From Ophiodon elongatus (lineage: Eukaryota > Chordata > Actinopteri > Perciformes > Hexagrammidae), in contig JACSYO010000912.1 of NCBI GenBank assembly GCA_016806645.1, positions 1,855,501-1,919,500 of the forward strand: a DNA stretch of 64,000 nt, in the 5' to 3' direction. Under the pieces are notes generated by a model that had not been told where the DNA came from, searched no databases, and worked only from the letters and a program-made list of their open reading frames with translations. Shown here piece by piece: positions 47,105 to 59,962 of this stretch. How positions within the stretch are numbered: the stretch's first letter is position 1; the number at the start of each line of letters is the position of its first letter. The translations under genes and the position numbers were made by a program.

Positions 47105-50100
47105 TCATTTTAGCAGCCTGGTGAGGAACTTGTTTGCCAAGATTCCAGCAAGGAGAAGAACGCCCATGAGCAGCAATGCGAGGCCACGTCTTAAAACCAG
47201 CTGTGGTACTGACAGAATATTTCCCACAGTAGTGGTAGTGGATAAATCTTGGCCAGGAATATGCACCTCCTGGTATGTGTTGTCCTCCACAGCACTCTCA
47301 GCACTGGATGCAGTAGCCTGGTTCTGAGTCAAGTCTAGAGGATTGAGGGAGAACTTATAGTATACACAAAATACTGTCACACAAGGATGTTTCAGTGAGT
47401 GTGCATTGCAGCTTACCTGTATTTCCCATCACGACCATCTCTTTTTCTTCTTTGATCTGGAATCCTGCTCTCACAAGAGCCTGATCAGAGACATTCAAGA
47501 CAATTAGTAAAGGGACAGATCACCCATAAATCAAAAATACATACCTTTCCTATTACATGTCATGCTATTTATCAATCTAGACTGTTTTGGTGTCAGTTGT
47601 TCTAGAGATATCAGCTGTAGAGATGTCTGCTTTCTTTCTGAAATAATGGGACTATATGGCACTGTGGTGTTCCAGAGTGCCATAAAATACATTTGAAAAA
47701 CTAAACAGTAATGTCTTATGACCTGGTTACTAAAGATAATCCAAAAACATTAATGTGAACAGTTTCATGTAGGAACTATGGTTGAAAGAAAATAGTGCCT
47801 TATAGTCACATTATATTTGAGGGGAGGCAGACATCTCTATGGAAGATATCTCCAAAACTAGGCAACTTACATCAAAACAATCTAGGTTGATAAATAGCAC
47901 TACAGGTAACAGGGAAAATATGCATTTTGGATTCTGAACTGATTTTAAACTTCAAACAGATCTCAAGATAAATCAAAAAGTCTAATTTTGGTTAACGGAT
48001 GTAGGTACGCACCTCTTCAGCTGCCTTCTTCCAATCGAGTTTGCACACAAATGTGATGAAGAAAATCGACTGCATCCACACACAAATGGTGAGCCCTATC
48101 CATAGTCCTTTTACAGGGAGGAGAGCAGCGTTTGAATGTCTTTCCAGAACACTTCTTGACAAGCAGGAGATATGACTACATGCAGCACTAATTTCAGAAC
48201 ACTGTATTACTTGTCTGGTCTTACCTACAATGCCCATGTTTGTTGCAAACATTAGGGACACACCAATAGGGATACCAATGAAGTAGAATCCCACCAGGTT
48301 ACACAGAGCACCAATCAATTGTTTTCCTGCTCCTCTGAGAACACCTCCAGTCACACCCTGTCCATGTCAAACAGAGATTTGGTCAAGTCACATTCTGTAT
48401 AGGTCAATATTGGCTCAGAAATCCTGATTACTTGCATGAAATTGTTTCTTACCGCAACAGCATCAGCAAGATGCATGAAGACAAATACGATCATGACATC
48501 ACCAACTCTCTGTAAAATGTCTCTAAATAAATGAAGATAGAGATTCTTGATGGACATTACATGTTTCGGCAAGGACATGGACATGAGAGCAGTCATTAGT
48601 TATTTAGTTTTTGCATTGAGTTCATTTTGAAACAAACCAAACTCAGTCCTTTTAAAGTGGACAAAAAAGTGAACCAAGAGAAAAGGGACTCAGTTCTATT
48701 TGTGTTCACATCGTCAGTTCATTTGAAAGAGGACTCAGTTCTGTTTCTGGTCCACCTCAGCTCTGAAGAGACCTCAGCCCTCTTTCTGTTCATACTATAG
48801 TTCCTACCTTCATCACTCTGCTGGTCAATGCTTTCCCCTTCAATTACATTTATTAAGGTTGGCACTCGTGCTTCAACACAGACTACTGTCCTGTTCGTTG
48901 TAAAAGGGGTAATGTGTCTTTTAGGTCATCAGATTCTCCACTTTTTTTCATTCACTCCGTCTAAAATATATTTATTTTACATTATTGTGAAAATATCACT
49001 TTCAAACAACTGTATTTATTCAAGTTTCTCACCGAAAACTTAATTTTACAAGATTGCAATTGAACACATGATAATGTTATACCAGAAATATTTTTTACTA
49101 AATAGTCCCTAAACACATCATAATGTAACTCAATGCAACCTTCGTCAATGTTGTTAGCAGTTAGTTCCTCTCCTCAGCCAAGCTGGACTGTGCTGCCCAC
49201 TGGCAGCTCCTGCCAATTCATCAGGGATTGGCAGGAAAAAGCATTAATGCTGATCTCCCGTTTGCATATTTTTACTGACTATCAGCCGATAATGATCTGC
49301 GGCTGATCAAACTGAGCATTCCTAACGGCAACCCTAGCGGGCTCGGACACAGCAAACCCAGAAACGCGTTGTGTTCACAATGCTCAGGTTAATCGAACCG
49401 CAAAGCGGACTTGAAACCCTGACCAACTCCTGAAGGGGTCTGAGTATGTTTCTTTTCAGAAAAATCGGACTCATTTTTAAGTGTTCACATACTTGCAATG
49501 ATGCTGACTAATCGCTCAAAGGGCTGACATGGACCACTTGTGAAAACACCCATAGTGAGGTAATTGAATATACAAACATCTCCAGCTGACAGATCAGGTT
49601 TCTTTATCTTAACTGAAAGGATATGTATGGCAGACCTTTTGAAAATAGATGTCTTAGCAGTGTTTAATGTGGCATCACCAACCCAGGAGCTTAGTGTTTG
49701 TGAGCCAGCATGAAGATGATGTTCTTAGTTAATGTATTACAGTCTGGACACCAATATGGAACTAAGCCTGGTAAGTCACATCGACTGGAAATTAGGTTCA
49801 ACAAATTGAATCATGCTGTCAATACAAGAAAGAAAATGAAGAATAATGTGTCAAAGATTTTACTCACGGCTCAAATGTGAAGATGTATCCAATGACATTT
49901 TTGGCAATGCTGAGGCTGGCTCCAACAAAACAGGCAATTATGACTGCATTGGGGATAAAACAACCACATATTAATATATATTGAACACTGAACGAAAACT
50001 GTGTTTTGAACAATTTACATATTGAAATTGCAGGGGGAAGAGGTGAACACAAGAAAGTGGAATATTGCAAATGGAATGGTTCAAGTGTGAGGAAATCTGT

Positions 50101-53100
50101 TTAGTTTATACATTCAAACTGAGGCCAATTTAGATTCAATAATTAATTTAAAATGTAAATTGTGATTACTGATGCTGCCATTAAAAGGTTGAAGATTAAT
50201 AGAATTATCTCATATCTCTTGTAATTGGTCAAAAGTTAAATTCAATTCCTCCCTCGGGCCATTCGGTGAATTACATGACAATGCTAGTCTTGAAATGAAC
50301 ATTCAGACCAAACATCAATTCAAACAAAATGTATTCATGAGATTAAGTCCAGACTACGTAGAGCTGACATATACAGCAGGAGTGGCAAAAAGAGCTAGTG
50401 GAACATAATGACCCAGTAGACCGCTTGATCACTCCATCAAGTATTCAGTATCTCTTGTTTTTACTCTATTGCTTTTACATAAAGAGCAGTAGTACATTTC
50501 AGTTGATTGGCATACAGTTCTAATGTATTACTATGTATTGCTTTCAATACCTGATTTCTTGTATGTATGTTGTCTGCATGACTGGTAGTGTCAAGAGGGC
50601 TTTTTGTGTTAATGAGATGTGAACGATGTGTCAAATATATTCTTAATACAAATGGTGACTAAACTACTACTACTGAAGTGAAAAGGTTATTCAGGTATTC
50701 AACATGTACTGCACAGTATGCATTGGGTCTTACATGCACAAATGATGGGGATTTTGCTAGACAACTTGGCCTGCTGTATGTTTCCTGCACCAAGAGCATT
50801 CCCAACACGTACACTGGCAGCAGCAGAGAGTCCTAATGGGAACTATAGGAAGTAATGACCAAAACATTTATTAAAGCTACTTTTCCTAAAAGAGATAGTT
50901 TGTATTTTTGTAAGTGAGGTTGTATGAAGTACTTAACCATAGTCAGTGGGTACGTCCTAAGTCTCTTAATTGCATCCCCGTTTCCCCTCACATGGAGAGA
51001 CGCAAGAAAACCATGCGAGGAGAGGAAACAAGGAGATAAGTTTTAAGAGAAATGAGTTTCTGATGACGGAGACCGCTGATCACAGCTGGATCAGCTGTCA
51101 GTTGGTTTAACAGCTGGAGAGGCTTTTGACAGAGTTTGTGTCTCAACACATGATCAGTGTAACGGAATAGTTTCCTGGTCTAGACAGTTTTTAGCTCACA
51201 TTCCAATAAAAATCCAATTAAAATATTAATAAAAAGGATTGTATAATGTTTTCAGTTGATTTAATGGTGTTAAACTACTACTTATACTAATAAAGACACA
51301 CAGTTATCATCGCTAACAGAGTAGAGATGTTTTCTCTCTGTATTTTGTTACCTTTTAAACAAACTGCATTGAATATTTATACACAGTGCGTGGTATTTAT
51401 ACTGTGTGCTGTGTCCTGCGTATAAGCGCAGGACTGATTTCTACTGGCGGAATGCGTTTATCTTATTTATGAATTATTTGCCTCTGTATGTTTTGCAATT
51501 CTGATTGTGACGTCATTATAAAATAACCCAGAATATGATTATGGTTTCTCTTGAACACTAGAAGTAATTTATTAGGTTCAATGTTTCAGGTTAAACCTAA
51601 ATTATGTAACTCCTCAAACCCGACACTCAGGAATGATCAGCCTCACATGACTGAATTTAAATGATGCAAAAAGTGTTTCCTCTCTCCAGCTCTCTCTGAC
51701 TTTAATTATATCCATAATAGAAGTTATTGAGGGAATTACCAGATCAAGAAAAGACAATTCTTTCTAATAAATGAAGAAAGTTGTTTGTGGTCCTTTTATT
51801 GTTCTGACCTACAATGAACATATATTTTAACCAGATGGTGAATCAGTAAACAGATCAAATATATAGCTTGAGTTTAATCTGTGATCCGTCTTCACTCTGG
51901 TATGAAACTCCAGCGATCAGTCCGACCAATCAGATAACTGATAAACAATAAGGGGGCGTGTCGAGCGTTAAAACACTTCCTGGAAGCCTGCTCTTGGGCT
52001 TCCTCGCTCATGGCTCCTCCTAGATGCCTCCTCGATCCTCACTCCTCAGAGCAAAAATAAGATCTTAGGGACGGCCGTCAATATGGCGACGCAGAACAAC
52101 TTCTGGTTCAAGCGAGGAGCGAGGAAACGACAATTAAGAGACTTGGGATGTACCCATTGTATTACTATAGAAGGAGACTAGAGTACCAACACGGAAGAAT
52201 ATTTTCACGGATTTATCTTGCCATCAGAAAGACCTTTACATTGGGACACTGAAGCTGTTATCTACGCTCTCTTCAAAGCCATCTGACTCCATTCACAAAA
52301 CCAGTAATTTTACCTCACAGAACAGAGGAATTGCTGGCATACTGCTGCCTCGATTGTTTAGTTTGTTTGTTGTTGTGTGACTTTGGTGAATCCAAATTAA
52401 CATAAAAGTTAGGTAAAGCGATGAAAATATTTTTAATATAGCATACAATTAAACAGATTTTTTTTAATTGGGCCTTTTTATGTGACTAAAATATGTTTTG
52501 CTGCTGCCCCCGTCCACATCAATACGTTACTTTGCTCCCGTTCCGGTACGCCTGTCTGCTTCTCCAAACTGGGGATCGTCATCTACTGTATATATACCGC
52601 CATCTACTGTATACATTGACTATGGATAAGTACCACATACAACCCTACTTAAAAAAATGAGAACTATCCCTTTAACTAAAATTGCATTCGTGCAGTGACC
52701 AACACACAAGCGGTGGGTTAGCCTTTACAAATAAGACATCATTAATGGTAGGGCAAAACATTTAAAGACTTACCATGTAAGCTACAACCGTCAGCTCATA
52801 AGTTATGGAGTGAGCTCCGAGCTCAGCTTCACTAATCAGTCCGGCCAGGAATCCTCCTATTTCAAACATCCACCACTCCAGACAAAGCATGAGCATACTG
52901 GGGATGGCCAGCTTGATGAAGGGTCCCCACTCCTGCAGACATTCCTGTGACCAACCTGTGGGACGGATGTCTTTACATTAAGCTGTAGTGTATCTTTTCA
53001 TTTCTTATTTCATGTTAGAGCTAACTCCTGTGAGCAGTTGGTTATGCTAAAATCAAAATTAAGCAAAGGATGGACATAGACCAAAGTGACAACAGACAAA

Positions 53101-56100
53101 TTCTATCTGCATGAGTTTATTTTAAATGATTCAAATACTGCAAGTGTTTTTTAGAAATCAAAAAGTTAGCTTTAAAGCTAAACAGAGCCCAGGTCGAAAG
53201 GGTTCACTCAATTTATAAATATTTGTAAAGTCAGAATGACTGTACTACTGGCAAATTATTGGCAGTCTTAAGCAACAGCCTTACGAATTTAAAAGTAAAT
53301 CCTAACTTGGGCCAGCTGCGTCATCCCTGTAACCTCTCTTGCCCACTACAATAAAACAGTTATAGAGTGTAACTAATCCTGTCAAACATTAATAACTGGA
53401 AAGTTCACAATAGACAAACAATTAAGAAGTTGCAAAACACCAGAGCCTTGAATGGTGAAAGAGAATGACATTACTAGATAGAGTAAGATAATTAATGCAG
53501 TCTACCCCTTAAGAAAAAAAATCTATTTAAATTACAACTGACCTCCCCATGTGGCTTTATGCAGACCTCTGCAGCAGATGTAAATGAATAAGACCACAGC
53601 CAGCAAATACTGTGAAATAGCATTAGCTGCAGCAGATCCACTTAAAGAAGAAAGAAACAGAAGATTAAAACCAAAGGAGAAATTAAAATCATATTCCTTT
53701 TTTGTTGACAACATTTCATGGTCACATCTGAGTCTTTCTAATGATAATTGAGTGTTCAGCTCTTCTACAAAATAATGATGTTGGAAAACTCACGCAACGC
53801 CCAACTCCAGACGGAAGAGGAAAACGTAGTTGATGATTGCATTGAGGATATTAGCAATCGCTCCAGTCACAACCTGAGGCCATATAATTCCCTGTAAACC
53901 ACAACACCTGGTATTAATATAATTTTTAATAACTTTGATCCAACCATATACTTTACATTAGTGGGTTTTCATTGCTGCACCTGATTTTGAAGGTACCTCC
54001 CTTGCAGCTGGTACATAAAAGCAGCCTGAAAAAGGAATCAGAAAATGTTACGAGTGTCACTTTGGTATACTGTCGGCAAATTTGAGCTTGAGAGTAATAA
54101 TCTTTATGTTTTGTATCATTATCCTAATACGCAGAATTTAGAATGCATCGAACTCACCGGCAGGGCAGGCATGAAGATCATCACATACAGCTGGGCGAGA
54201 CTTCATGCAGAAAGATAACAAATATAAATGTAATTGTGAGGTTGAAACATATGACTGTACATAAAATATATATTATAAAATATGAGGTTATGAGTCTTTG
54301 GGATTCATCCTCTGGTGACAATGTTGGGTCTGGATCTAAATCATGAATCTAACTATAAAAGTCTTACAAGACAAAAAACAATAAACTTCTCTTTTATTAA
54401 AAACTGAACATAATTAGAGACTAGCTGGTGAACATAGATGAGCATTTAGCAGCTAAAATGCAAGATATTTCCCTCAGGAGTTGGTGGAGATTAAACCAAA
54501 GCTAAAAGAAAATCTCCTTTTAGCTTTGGTTATATCTGAATATTGGACTTTAATTCATCATGTGGCGAGATTAAATGAAAGCTATAGTTGCTCTTTGTCT
54601 CAGGGATGTGTAAATAAGCAACAATTTGCCACTAGAACTATACTTAAAACTGACAGTGTTGTTCTGATAGCTTTTTTTCTGCTGCCCCCAAGTGGCCAAA
54701 ATGTTTTGTTAATACAGCTTTAACAGTGTTAAGTTCATTCCACTTCTAAATATCTAACAGTTTGTCAGTCTAGATAAGGCCACATGACCAGCAGTGTCAC
54801 TAAATGAGATGCTGAAGGTGTATGTTGTTTTGGGGGAGAGAGTAGGATTTAAAGTCAGCTTAAAAAGGTATATGAGGTCAGGTATGGCAAGTCCTATTCA
54901 CATTTAATCAGTAGTAACAATTACTTTTTGACTAGCTAGGATGCAATGCCATCATGTCTATAACGTAATTTTAACTAGTAGCAATTCTAATGTAAGATGT
55001 ACAATTCATTTCTCTCCAGTCAAAATGTTTATTCTTGATATCGACAATTAATTTCTAGTGGAAATGTCCATTGTAGATATTCCATTCCATTCCATTATCC
55101 GAACCGCTTATCCTATTTAGGGTCGCGGGGCGCTGGAGCCGATCCCAGCTGACATTGGGCGAAGGCAGGGTTCACCCTGGACAGGTCGCCGGTGTATCGC
55201 AGGGCACATATAGAGACAGACAACCATTCACACTCACATTCAGTCTCCAATTAACCTGAGCTACATGTCTTTGGACTGTGGGAGGAAGCCGGAGAACCCG
55301 CTGCCACGGGGAGAACGTGCAAACTCCACACAGAAGGACCGCCTGGGAATCGGGGATCGAACCCGTGTCCCTCTTGCTGTGAGCAAGAGGGACATTGTAG
55401 ATATCTGTATCCTAATTACAACTGGTAAACTCTTGATTTCTATTCAAACTCCATTACAGCCATCTAAAGTTGCATTTCTAATTAATGATATCTACAACTC
55501 TATTCTCCCTTGTCAAAATGTAAAATTATTGATTTCAACAATTCAGTTCTGACTCGTCAAAATTAAATTATCAATATGTTGCCTTGGAATTGTAATTAGT
55601 TAGAATGTAATTACAGATAACTATAATTGCATTTCAGCTATCTAGTAGTACTATATTCATAGTAGAAGCAAATATATTTGAGATATCAGCAATTCCTTTT
55701 AATTGAAGAATACAATTTTAGATGTAAAAAACTGAATTTCCATTAGTCAAAATGTCATTGTAGATATCATCAATGATGATGGTAATTATACAAATATACA
55801 AAATGCAATTGTTGATATCTGAATTGGGAAATTACATTTCCACTAGTCACAATCCTTTTTCAACATGTGGATATTAAATTATAGAGATCTATAATTAAAT
55901 TAAAGCTGTTTGTAAATCAGTTTTGAGTAGTCGGAATGTTATTTCTACATGTGAAAAGGTTTTAGTCAAGGATATCAAAATTAACATTTTGACTATCTCG
56001 AAATATAATTTCCACCAGTGGAAACTGAATCAATACAAGTCAGCCCGACATTAAAAGGGTTTGACCGAGGTCGGGTCTAGAGAATGGTGCCGAGGGTTCA

Positions 56101-58361
56101 CTAGATTTATTATGGCACAGCCTGATACACACTGCAGGGCCTAAAGACAGGTCAAAACATCCTTCTACATTAATACTGAGCTTCCACAGGAATACTCAGC
56201 TAAGTGTTGGGAGCACATTTTCACCTTGTCAATAACTGACAACACATATTCATTCCATTTCAAAATGTTGACAAATGTTAACAGATTGGCAGTCTAGCTA
56301 AGGCCACATCAGGCTTCTCATTCATTTTTGTAGAGACCAATTTCCAGGAATTGTTCATGACATTTTCAGTGATGATCTAGATGGTATAACAGACATGGAT
56401 CGTGCCATGCATTAATATGTCTGATTTAAAAGACGGGCTGTCTCTGGCTATAACTTATCTATGAAATGAATAGAAGTTATAAGAAATTGATCATAGAATA
56501 ATAAAATAATGAAGACTACCACAGTTACTAACCAGCACTAATATTTACAGTGTATATTTTTTAGGGGATTGAATAATGGCTCACCTTGCTACCTCTGGGC
56601 TCTGTTTGACAGCTAGTAGGAGAGGCTCAGTGTTGATGAGCACAGCCCAGCAGGGGAAACAGGCCAGCAGCAGAATCAGAATCCCCCTCTGGAGAATCAC
56701 ACCCACGCGCTTCAAGTTACCGCTCCCATACGTCTGCATGAAACAGGTAGACGGATACTCAAATAAGCAGAGTTAGAAAACACCAAATCACACCAATAAC
56801 CAAGGGTGTGATGGGTCAAAGAAAACTAACATGATACAAAAGCTCATTGTTGAGTTGTTTCACAGGGAACCCAAGGAAAACCTGGGAACCCAGCAGTAGC
56901 AGTTGTGTTTGTCGAGGTCAGATACATTAAGTGAAAGAGCGACATCTGGTGAGGACACTACCTGAGATATGAGGGTATCACAAGTCAACGATAAACCAGT
57001 TCCAATGGAAATACCAGTGACATTAACCACCTGCAAGACAAAATGTAAAAAAAAAAACAGAACTCAGAGAAAAAGCATACCAAAAAAAGATAATTTAGAT
57101 GCCAGTAGTGTCAGGGGATGCTAGTCCAACCACAGTTAGGACTCCAGAAATTCTCCTCACCGCTATTGATAGTGCTACTCCTGCAAGTTCAGTTTTCCCC
57201 AGGTGACCACAGAACACAGTGCTGACGAAACTGATCATGAAGACCATCGACTGGGAAATGATCTGAAGTACAAAAACAAACGCAATACCCTTCATAATTC
57301 TTCTTGTTTTTATTAATGGAAGATACATACAAAAATAAATAAAAACATGACCACCATAGACATAGACAATTTCAATGAGTAAAGACCTAATAGATATCAT
57401 TAGCCTTACTGCATTAAAAACAACACATAGCCTATGTAAGGGATCATGTGTTGTTGTGGTTCTTGTCATCTTTGGAAGCAATTTTACATGAGGCGTGTAA
57501 CAATTTGATTTATGGTTATTGCTAAATATATTTGACAAAACTGTAAGCAGTCATTTTGTGCAAGTCAAAGTCAAGTGTCATCTACATTACAACTTGATTG
57601 ATGACAATCAAGTTGTAATGAATGTAGTATGTCGTATTTACTATATTTAAGAAATGTATAGTCTGTATTATCATCGCAACATTATCTATTAGCATACATT
57701 ATCAGCTTTAATTAGTTGTTTGGTATGCGATCACTTTAAAGAAGCTATTGGAATGAAAAATGGAAAAACAAACACACAATGAAAACTTTCATTTAAAGTA
57801 AATCACCGCATTTTGCCCCTAAAATAAAGTTAGTCAGGGTTACGGTAAAGTATTCCTAATATTGTGTATATATGCAATAATAACCGTAAACCATTTTTCA
57901 ATAACAGAGTATTGTATAACACTGGGTCTCCAATTAATAACAGTTTCTAATCTACCGTGAAGTCAAGTCTCAAGTCCCTGGAGAGTCTCCATCTCTAGAA
58001 AGCACAAACTGTATTCCTTAATAAATGTGCGCTTCTCAAAGTTACAACAAACTAATTACCAATGCTTGCGCAGTGCACAGAAAGTGTAAGATAGGTGATG
58101 ACATTCAAACAAGAATTGTAAATAATAAGTTAAAAGTCAGCACTCAAATAAGTTCACGCAGTGGACTGAGCTTCTTACCACTGGTCCCGCAAGCTTGAGA
58201 AGTTGAACCAGCTCTTTTCGGTATTCGGGCGGAATAAAGCCACGCACTTTCTTCGGACAACAGCCCCAGCCATCACCGGAGCCCTGGACCGAGCAAGCCG
58301 CTTCATCTGCTTTCAGATCTTCCTTCACTCCCTCTGAATATTTAATTGGCGAAACGTCCAT
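47105..58361 (-). CDS. slc47a1-like: SLC47A1/MATE1-like multidrug and toxin extrusion protein
   Basis: Sixteen coding exons join in frame to 581 residues: 58179-58361, 57161-57262, 56962-57030, 56585-56733, 54158-54200, 53981-54025, 53794-53891, 53543-53640, 52774-52955, 50734-50842, 49868-49943, 48453-48522, 48225-48357, 48013-48107, 47417-47480, 47105-47334. The ATG at 58361 is the first in its frame, with G at -3 and +4. MATE landmarks are SFVSTVFCGHLGK, VRVGNALGAG, a GGVLRGAG block, and the C-terminal LVLRRGL plus hydrophobic segment typical of vertebrate MATE1. Known family role: H+/organic-cation exchange that extrudes cations across apical membranes. Glu289, Glu294 and Glu316 align with human MATE1 Glu273, Glu278 and Glu300. 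The fourth essential acidic site (human Glu389) is Asp405. Paralogy between SLC47A1 and SLC47A2 is not settled. Confidence 0.94.
50948..52155. mobile_element. 1.2-kb inverted-repeat DNA transposon in SLC47A intron 9 (PIF/Harbinger-like)
   Basis: The left end GGGTACGTCCTAAGTCTCTT and the complement of the right end, GGGTACATCCCAAGTCTCTT, differ at two positions; the match extends for about 25 bp. Pseudogene 1 has the empty site (catagtcagtgtattac). The target appears duplicated as AGT on the left and ATT on the right, consistent with a 3-bp duplication carrying one mutation. GG-ended termini with a 3-bp duplication suggest PIF/Harbinger. No transposase frame is present, so it is non-autonomous. 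Confidence 0.8.
54930..56040. repeat. Degenerate AT-rich tandem repeat with internal dyads (SLC47A intron 4)
   Basis: Variants of tgtagatatc, tagtcaaaatg, aattgcattt and tttctagtgg recur many times in both orientations at irregular spacing of a few tens of bases. Many units are self-complementary (gatatc, tagtcaaaa / ttttgacta). The first units are shared with the duplicate at about 29.0 kb. A SINE has inserted into it. Confidence 0.6.
55081..55392 (-). mobile_element. tRNA-derived SINE, minus strand, with 12-bp target duplication
   Basis: On the minus strand the element has a B-box GGTTCGATCCC (complement of 55353-55363), the common fish body with ctttggactgtgggaggaag on the plus strand, and a 3' tail of GGAAT units at 55081-55097. 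The exact duplication CATTGTAGATAT flanks it at 55069-55080 and 55393-55404. The 5' end is truncated before the A-box and folds back on itself (palindrome 55367-55393). Confidence 0.85.
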
Positions 58362-59962
58362 GACTGCGGTGCTCTCAGCAGACAGAGCGGGCTGCACTTC
58401 CGCTCCTGCTGATTTCCCCTGAACAGTGACGAGCAACGTGACACGCGGTTGGTTACATTTGGGTCTGATAACCAAGTACTGGGAATGTTACGCACGTGGT
58501 CCAAGGGCACAGGTCCTCGCTAACCACCTCCTGCAGTTGTTTGGGTGCGTCAATTCCCGTCGGGAACTGGTGAAGGTGGAGCTAATTATAATTACATCAT
58601 ATACTGATGTACTGGGTCTCTTAATCAATAAGAGCATGTAATAATTTATTAGTTGATTTATACTTTGTTAACTAAAGTTATCAAATACATGTTGTGGAGT
58701 AAGCAGTACAATATTGGCCTCCAGAATATATAGTAGAAGTATAATGTAGTTCTCTTTACAGCTGAAAAAGTGTGAACAGAAAATTCATAACACAGCACAT
58801 GTCAAGCAATCACAATTTCATGCAGGCGCGCGCGCACACACACACACACGTGCAAAGCATCTGCAAAGTATTACAGTAAAAACATATGACTCCACTGCAA
58901 AATATTTGCTTTAGGCTTGAATGAGTAATGAGTATTTTAATTAAAATTAAGTTTTTAAAGGCTGTAGACTCCTGGCTGTAACTGGGACTGTCCTTTTCAC
59001 CATTTGTTGTTTAAATGTCATGTACAAATCCCCAAATGCTGTCACTGAGAGAACAGTGAAGTCACCAATCTGAGCATATTCAAACAATATTTCCAGCGTA
59101 TGGAGTCTGTTACGTCACTTGTAAGGCCGAGGAGCATAACTCAACTGACAGGTTTTCAGATATTAGAAAATGCAAGTTATAATACATAACCTGTTTAGGG
59201 CCTTACTGTGTGACACTATAGTGTCGGTCTCGCATCTTGCACACGCAGGTTAATTTTCAACACTCATGATAGAGAGAAAAATAACCACATTAACACTGTC
59301 CTTGAACCCAAGATGACGTACAAGGAAGGTACGGAAAAAAAAACGGAGCCAAAAGGGGAGTTAAAGGGCAGAAAGGTCATCTCTATTTACGTCAAAGTCT
59401 GAGCTGACCTCTAGTGGGCTGTGTGCTGGCAACGTTTTGGCTTTGTTCATGACAAGGGTTTTGTCAAAATATTTCATCCATTACATTATGGGTTTATCGT
59501 CTGCTTCTTTGGCATGTGAATGTTGCAATGTTCTCTTTCCATCTCTGTTTTCTTTTTTATTACATTTTACATTTTGAAGTGAAAAGATAGGCACTTAATA
59601 TATTTGGCGCTTCAGTGGCTTTATCGAACAACTTAAACCTGTTTATCAGGTTCATTCAGGCCAAGCTTAAGCTCAGATTTTCTGGGCCTCGATTATGAAA
59701 TACTTCCACTCTGCCATTATTAAAATCTCACATCAGTAGTGTTAGGTTGTAATAAAATAAAATGACTTACACTTGTAAATAAGGAATGTCTATGTATAAA
59801 TTACGATACTTAAAAGGGATAATTAATAAGGAATAGTGAGCCTTATGGGAAGGAGTATGCGTGACATAGAAGACAGCCACATTGAGTTTCTTACTTAGAT
59901 TTATTTCAGGTATGCATGGAATGAGCTAGAGAGAGGGGGATGGATACTGAAGTCTCCTAGAG
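58362..59962. promoter_or_regulatory. Region upstream of SLC47A, promoter not resolved
   Basis: This interval lies directly upstream of the SLC47A start codon and should hold its 5' UTR and promoter. No TATA box or CpG island was convincingly located, although the first 200 bp upstream of the ATG are less AT-rich than the surroundings. A short CG/CA microsatellite lies at about 58826-58850. No other gene was seen. Confidence 0.35.

Noticed and set aside
58137..58475. Longer N-terminus for SLC47A beginning at 58475
   Set aside because: The codon there is TTG, not ATG. The first ATG in the frame is at 58361 with good initiation context.
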